A program made the translations under genes and the position numbers. The notes beneath the pieces were generated by a model. It did no database searches. It worked only from the letters and a program-made list of their open reading frames with translations, and was not told the origin of the DNA. 64,000 nt of DNA from Paraburkholderia franconis (lineage in GTDB: Bacteria > Pseudomonadota > Gammaproteobacteria > Burkholderiales > Burkholderiaceae), in the NCBI RefSeq assembly GCF_009362735.1, contig NZ_WHNP01000002.1, positions 250,491-314,490 on the forward strand, given 5' to 3'. Of the stretch, positions 58,174-64,000 are shown piece after piece (position 1 is the first letter of the stretch; every line of letters begins with the position of its first letter).

Positions 58174-59541
58174 ATGCTCGACAATCTCACTCAACGGATG
58201 GCGCGCGTCGTCAAGACGCTGCGCGGCGAAGCCCGCCTCACCGAGGCGAACACCCAGGAGATGCTGCGCGAAGTGCGCCTCGCGCTCCTCGAAGCGGACG
58301 TGGCGCTGCCCGTCGTGCGCGACTTCATCGCGAAGGTGAAGGAGAAGGCGCTCGGCGAGGAAGTGATCGCCAGCCTGTCGCCGGGTCAGGCGCTCGTCGG
58401 CGTCGTGCAGCGCGAGCTGACGGCCGTGATCGGCGGCGACTACGAAGGCAAGGCCGCCGAACTGGACCTCGCCGTCACGCCGCCTGCAATCATTCTGATG
58501 GCGGGTCTGCAGGGCGCGGGTAAGACGACCACCGTCGGCAAGCTCGCGAAGCTGCTGCGCGAGAAGTACAAGAAGAAAGTGCTGACCGTGTCGTGCGACG
58601 TGTATCGCCCCGCCGCTATCGCTCAGTTGAAGACCGTGACCGAGCAGGTCGGCGCCGATTTCTTCCCATCGCAACCGGACCAGAAGCCCGTCGACATCGC
58701 GCGTGCCGCCGTCGACTGGGCGAAGCGTCACTATCACGATGTGCTGCTCGTCGACACGGCCGGCCGTCTCGGTATCGACGAAGCGATGATGAACGAGATC
58801 ACGGCGCTGCATAAGGCGCTCGATCCGGCGGAAACGCTCTTCGTCGTCGATGCGATGCTCGGTCAGGATGCCGTGAACACCGCGAAGGCGTTCAACGACG
58901 CACTGCCGCTCACGGGCGTCGTGCTGACGAAGCTCGACGGCGACTCGCGCGGTGGCGCGGCGCTGTCCGTGCGTCATGTGACGGGCAAGCCGATCAAGTT
59001 CGTCGGCGTCGCGGAAAAGCTCGATGGCCTCGAGATCTTCTATCCGGACCGGATGGCGAACCGGATTCTCGGCATGGGCGACATTCTCGCGCTCGTCGAG
59101 GAAGCGCAGCGCGGCGTCGACGTGCAGGCTGCGCAGAAGCTCGCCGACAAGGTCAAGAAAGGCGGCGACTTCGATCTGAACGATTTCCGCGCGCAGCTTT
59201 CACAGATGAAGAAGATGGGCGGCCTGTCGTCGCTGATGGACAAGCTGCCCGCGCAGTTCCAGCAGGCCGCGTCGAACGCCGACATGGGTCAGGCCGAGAA
59301 GCAGATGCGCCGCATGGAAGGCATCATCAACTCGATGACGCCCGCCGAGCGCGCAAAGCCCGAGCTGATCAAGGCGACGCGCAAGCGACGCATCGCGGCG
59401 GGCGCGGGCGTGCAGGTGCAGGAAGTCAACCGTCTACTGAACCAGTACGACCAGATGCGCACGATGATGAAGAAGCTCAAGGGCGGCAACCTGCAGAAGA
59501 TGATGCGCGGCATGAAGGGCATGATGCCGGGCATGCGCTGA
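58174..59541 (+). CDS. ffh: Signal recognition particle protein Ffh
   Basis: GTPase of the signal recognition particle that delivers membrane proteins with 4.5S RNA and FtsY; 455 aa. The N domain starts MLDNLTQRMARVVKTLRGEA. The G domain has GLQGAGKTTT at 111-120, DVYRPAAIAQL, LLVDTAGRLGIDE and VVLTKLDGDSRGGAAL. The Met-rich M domain ends in MMKKLKGGNLQKMMRGMKGM. Length and domains are normal. Confidence 0.97.
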   Translation: MLDNLTQRMARVVKTLRGEARLTEANTQEMLREVRLALLEADVALPVVRDFIAKVKEKALGEEVIASLSPGQALVGVVQRELTAVIGGDYEGKAAELDLAVTPPAIILMAGLQGAGKTTTVGKLAKLLREKYKKKVLTVSCDVYRPAAIAQLKTVTEQVGADFFPSQPDQKPVDIARAAVDWAKRHYHDVLLVDTAGRLGIDEAMMNEITALHKALDPAETLFVVDAMLGQDAVNTAKAFNDALPLTGVVLTKLDGDSRGGAALSVRHVTGKPIKFVGVAEKLDGLEIFYPDRMANRILGMGDILALVEEAQRGVDVQAAQKLADKVKKGGDFDLNDFRAQLSQMKKMGGLSSLMDKLPAQFQQAASNADMGQAEKQMRRMEGIINSMTPAERAKPELIKATRKRRIAAGAGVQVQEVNRLLNQYDQMRTMMKKLKGGNLQKMMRGMKGMMPGMR

Positions 59542-59694
59542 TCCCTCTCGGCCGCATGCGCTCCTTCGCAGATGCGAGCGCGCGGCGGCCATCTCGACCC
59601 GATGCGTATGCCGAACGAAGGCGCGGGTATATGCTGTAGCGCACCGGGTCGTTGTCTCTCACACTATGTATACAGTTACCGCCCGCCAGACGTC

Positions 59695-60246
59695 ATGAAT
59701 CGCGAAGAAGCTCTCCACATTTTCCGCCACTCCGAAGAAATCGTTTCGGCCAGCGACGTCCACGCCTCCATCGGCCGCATGGCGGACGCCATCCGCGCCG
59801 AGATGGCCGAAGACTTTCCGCTCGTGCTGTCGGTGATGGGTGGCGCGGCGGTGTTCACGGGCATGTTGCTGCCGCACCTGGATTTCCCGCTCGAGTTCGA
59901 CTACATCCACCTCACCCGCTATCGCAACGCGATCAAGGGCAGCGCGGAAATGCAATGGCGCGTTGCGCCCGCCGAGTCGGTGAAGGACCGCGTCGTGCTG
60001 GTGCTCGACGACATCCTCGACGAAGGCGAGACGATGGCCGCGATCCGTGACCGCATCATGGCGATGGGCGCGAAGCGCTTCATGAGCGCGGTGCTGTGCG
60101 AGAAGATCATTCCGAAGGCGAAGCCGCTGCGCCCGGACTTTTGCGGCTTCGAAGTGCCGGACCGTTACGTGTTCGGTTGCGGGATGGACGCGAGGGGATA
60201 CTGGCGCAATCTGCCCACTATTCGCGCGTTGACGGAAGGCGCGTGA
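59695..60246 (+). CDS. Hypoxanthine-guanine phosphoribosyltransferase
   Basis: Purine salvage enzyme of 183 aa that uses PRPP. The PRPP-binding loop is VVLVLDDILDEGETMAAI, with the two acidic residues. Upstream are LVLSVMGGAAVFTGMLLPHL and FDYIHLTRYRN, and downstream is DRYVFGCGMDARGYWRNLP, all typical of Hpt-type enzymes. The ATG at 59695 is the start. Longer frames to the left have no homology-like content. It is followed by a strong terminator. Confidence 0.93.
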   Translation: MNREEALHIFRHSEEIVSASDVHASIGRMADAIRAEMAEDFPLVLSVMGGAAVFTGMLLPHLDFPLEFDYIHLTRYRNAIKGSAEMQWRVAPAESVKDRVVLVLDDILDEGETMAAIRDRIMAMGAKRFMSAVLCEKIIPKAKPLRPDFCGFEVPDRYVFGCGMDARGYWRNLPTIRALTEGA

Positions 60247-60270
60247 CGCTTTTCTGCTGATGCCCAAACG

Positions 60271-60298
60271 AAAAAGCGACCTCATGGGTCGCTTTTTT
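60271..60298. terminator. Bidirectional intrinsic terminator
   Basis: AAAAAGCGACC at 60271-60281 pairs with GGTCGCTTTTT at 60287-60297, followed by T. It lies between the convergent Hpt-type (plus) and MarC-type (minus) genes. Confidence 0.9.
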
Positions 60299-60318
60299 AT
60301 TGCTTCATTGATTCAGTT

Positions 60319-60918
60319 TCAAAGCTGATGCACGAAGGAGCGAATGCCGCCCAGCATCATTTCGACTGAAATCGCGACGAGCACGAGACCCATCAACCGC
60401 TCGAAGGCCATCACGGTACGTTCACCGAGCCATTGCTGGATACGCTCGGCCAGCACCAGCACGATCGCGCAGACGATCATCGTCACCGTCAGCGCCGCCA
60501 CCCATTCGGCCATTTTGCTCGGTGCCTGAGACGTCAGCAGCATCACCGTCGCGAGCGCCGACGGACCGGCGAGCGCCGGAATCGCGAGCGGCACGATCAG
60601 CGGCTCGGCGGCGCGCGAATCGGCGCCGAACGGGCCATCGGGATGCGGGAAGATCATCCGCAGCGCGATCAGAAACAGCACGATCCCGCCGCCGATGCGC
60701 AACGACAGATCGGTCAGGCTCATCATCCGCAGAAAGCGGTCGCCGACGAGCATGAAGACCAGCAGGATCACGAACGCGGTGGCGACTTCGCGCAGAATCA
60801 CGCGGATGCGCCGGTGAGGCGCAACACCCCGCAAGCAGTTGATGAAGAGCGGGATGTTGCCGAGTGGATCAGTGATGAGAATGAGCAGGACGGTCGCAGA
60901 CAGGAAGTTGTACTCCAC
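60319..60918 (-). CDS. MarC-family (YhgN-like) integral membrane protein
   Basis: Inner-membrane protein of 199 aa with six hydrophobic helices. The family start is FLSATVLLILITDPLGNIPL, with the TDPLGN motif. The second repeat has PLAIPALAGPSALATVMLL. Despite the name, MarC proteins are not shown to give drug resistance; the function is unknown. It lies 12 bp after proS on the same strand. Confidence 0.92.
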   Translation of the reverse strand: MEYNFLSATVLLILITDPLGNIPLFINCLRGVAPHRRIRVILREVATAFVILLVFMLVGDRFLRMMSLTDLSLRIGGGIVLFLIALRMIFPHPDGPFGADSRAAEPLIVPLAIPALAGPSALATVMLLTSQAPSKMAEWVAALTVTMIVCAIVLVLAERIQQWLGERTVMAFERLMGLVLVAISVEMMLGGIRSFVHQL

Positions 60919-60930
60919 TGTCCGCTCCCG

Positions 60931-62679
<1,749 letters not shown>

Positions 62680-62946
62680 TCAGAATTTTCCAAAAGCGGC
62701 GGACCAAAAGGGCCGCCCGAAGAGGTAAGACGATGGGTTCGCGCGCCTGAGCGCCGGCCACACCAACACACGCCGAATAGCGATTGTCGCATGCGCCGGC
62801 ATTTGTCCAGCGGCGTTGGGAAGCGGCTCTCGCGGCGGCGGGCGCAGCCTGTTACGTCCAATCGCGCCAATCTGGTGCGAAGCGGTGCGTCGGACCCGTT
62901 ATCTGTTTATAATCAAAGCAATTTTAAAGGATTCGAAGGTGGTTGT

Positions 62947-63642
62947 ATGCTGGATCGTGAAGGCTTTCGCCCGAACGTCGGCATCATCCTCTTGAACGCT
63001 CGCAACGAGGTGTTTTGGGGCAAACGGCTCCGTGAACATTCCTGGCAGTTTCCGCAAGGGGGCATCAAATACGGTGAAACCCCCGTGCAAGCGATGTATC
63101 GGGAGTTACACGAAGAAACCGGCCTGCTTCCGGAGCATGTCAAGGTTATCGGTCGCACGCGCGACTGGTTGCGTTACGAGGTGCCGGACAAGTTCATCAA
63201 GCGCGAGGTTCGCGGTCACTACCGCGGCCAGAAGCAGATCTGGTTCCTGCTCCGGATGATTGGACGCGATTGCGACATCTGTTTGCGCGCGACCGATCAC
63301 CCGGAGTTCGATGCCTGGCGCTGGAATGAGTACTGGGTGCCGCTCGACTGCGTGATCGAGTTCAAGCGGGATGTGTATCAGCTGGCGTTAACAGAGTTGT
63401 CCCGCTTCCTGCGGCGGCCTCAGCCGCGCACGGAACGGCCCGGCGGACATCATCACGGGCAACGCTATCCGCGGATGGCGTCGTCGGTGAATACGCCGCC
63501 CGGAGCGTCGATGGCGTCCGCGTCATCCGTGGCCGCGGTCACGACGACGATCGTCGTCGAAACGACGCTGCGTGCGACAATCGGGTCGGACTGTTCGTCG
63601 ACGGAAGACCCGGTCGTTCAGGCGCCGGGACTGCGCGACTGA
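62947..63642 (+). CDS. rppH: RNA pyrophosphohydrolase RppH
   Basis: Nudix hydrolase that removes pyrophosphate from 5' mRNA ends and so starts decay; 231 aa. The start is [20 protein letters not shown]. The Nudix box is [20 protein letters not shown] followed by [24 protein letters not shown] and [15 protein letters not shown] are typical RppH pieces. The last 65 residues form a Pro/Gly/Ser/Thr-rich tail not found in the short enterobacterial enzyme. It is divergent from proS. Confidence 0.95.
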   Translation: MLDREGFRPNVGIILLNARNEVFWGKRLREHSWQFPQGGIKYGETPVQAMYRELHEETGLLPEHVKVIGRTRDWLRYEVPDKFIKREVRGHYRGQKQIWFLLRMIGRDCDICLRATDHPEFDAWRWNEYWVPLDCVIEFKRDVYQLALTELSRFLRRPQPRTERPGGHHHGQRYPRMASSVNTPPGASMASASSVAAVTTTIVVETTLRATIGSDCSSTEDPVVQAPGLRD

Positions 63643-63730
63643 CTCTGTGCGGCAATCCATGCCGCATCTGCCGATGCAGCGTGCCGCTGTGGGGTACGAC
63701 ACGCTGCGCCGGCGTTTCGAGGAAACCATA

Positions 63731-64000
63731 TTGAAAGTATCTGCTTTCGCCGTGGCGTGCGTCGCCACTGGCGTTCTGCTGTCTGCCTGTTCGAGCACCA
63801 AAAGCTCCAACTCCAACGCGTCCGACGGACCGAAGAGCGACTTTCAGTACCTGCTCGACCGGCCTTCGACCTGGACCGAAAAAAAGGTCGATACGCTCCC
63901 GCCAATGCCGCAACCAGGCAATCTGCTCCCGTTCACCGTTTCGCAGAACACGACGCTTCAGTTCGCGCTCGATGCGAAATCGCTGACCGTCGATGACGAC
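63731..64000 (+). CDS. CNP1-like family lipoprotein, N-terminal part (3' end outside window)
   Basis: The first 90 codons of a lipoprotein gene are present. The start is TTG at 63731, 9 bp after a GAGG site. The signal MKVSAFAVACVATGVLLSAC has the lipobox LLSAC, with lipidated Cys at residue 20. After a Ser/Asn-rich linker comes DFQYLLDRPSTWTEKKVDTL and LPPMPQPGNLLPFTVSQNTT, recognised from memory as the CNP1-like family found next to rppH in betaproteobacteria. The function is unknown. Confidence 0.8.
   Translation, partial: MKVSAFAVACVATGVLLSACSSTKSSNSNASDGPKSDFQYLLDRPSTWTEKKVDTLPPMPQPGNLLPFTVSQNTTLQFALDAKSLTVDDD

Overview
The window is a stretch of chromosome from a high-GC betaproteobacterium of the Burkholderiaceae, most likely Paraburkholderia or a close relative. 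The evidence is protein-level: the block leuS / exbD / exbB / dapB / bamE / fur, the neighbourhood proS / rppH / CNP1-like lipoprotein, the order aroQ-accB-accC-prmA-DUF3426-tpx, and NrdB starting MLNWDDE. This is an assignment from memory, not from a search. About sixty protein genes are called. Most are core housekeeping genes. I found no rRNA or tRNA gene, insertion sequence, prophage or CRISPR array.

Layout. 1-5.2 kb: leuS (cut by the window edge), an ExbB/ExbD proton-channel pair, dapB, bamE, and divergent fur. 5.3-9.3 kb: a ureide module, dctA-type symporter > allantoicase > ureidoglycolate lyase, facing a FadR/GntR regulator. Three copies of a TGGTC-N-GACC palindrome lie between regulator and symporter. 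9.3-14.4 kb: gap, tkt, a VOC protein, rsmE. 14.4-15.8 kb: a secreted RNase Sa/barnase-like ribonuclease with a barstar inhibitor, then an intergenic unit with promoter-like sequence, palindromic operator and intrinsic terminator but no convincing ORF (candidate small RNA). 15.8-22 kb: maeB, thiL-pgpA, pncC, a cupin_5 protein, pyrF.

22-33.5 kb: a ten-gene, minus-strand sugar-acid operon, read from right to left: IclR regulator, dgoK, dgoA, SDR, araF, araG, araH, SDR, SMP-30 lactonase, aldose 1-epimerase. It imports an aldose (arabinose/galactose/fucose type), oxidises it to a lactone, opens the lactone, and finishes through a 2-keto-3-deoxy-galactonate kinase and aldolase. The sugar-acid dehydratase this route needs is not in the window. 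A perfect 11-bp-arm palindrome and repeated GGRATATT-type elements lie upstream of the regulator. A small outer-membrane barrel protein is divergent to it.

34-50 kb: cell wall and metabolism genes (mtgA, aroE, an RNase II-family exonuclease, a YqiA-like esterase, mpl, a nucleotidyltransferase-like orphan, a TlpA thioredoxin), then aroQ-accBC-prmA, a repeat-rich zinc-ribbon membrane protein, tpx, a PfkB kinase, a glycine-zipper lipoprotein, and a lysine/alanine-rich histone H1-like protein whose 3' region holds three consecutive hairpins. 50.7-56 kb: nrdB and nrdA, separated by about 0.7 kb. Upstream of nrdA are a good sigma-70 promoter and two NrdR-box-like 16-mers 31 bp apart. 56-64 kb: ampD, a small PP0621-type protein, a CcsA/YpjD membrane protein, ffh, a purine phosphoribosyltransferase, a MarC-family protein, proS, rppH, and the start of a CNP1-like lipoprotein.

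The least explained elements are the candidate small RNA at about 15.6-15.8 kb, the altered NMDGT motif in the ureide-linked symporter, the secreted RNase/inhibitor pair, the nucleotidyltransferase-like orphan at 40.2 kb, and the 3' hairpin array of the H1-like gene.
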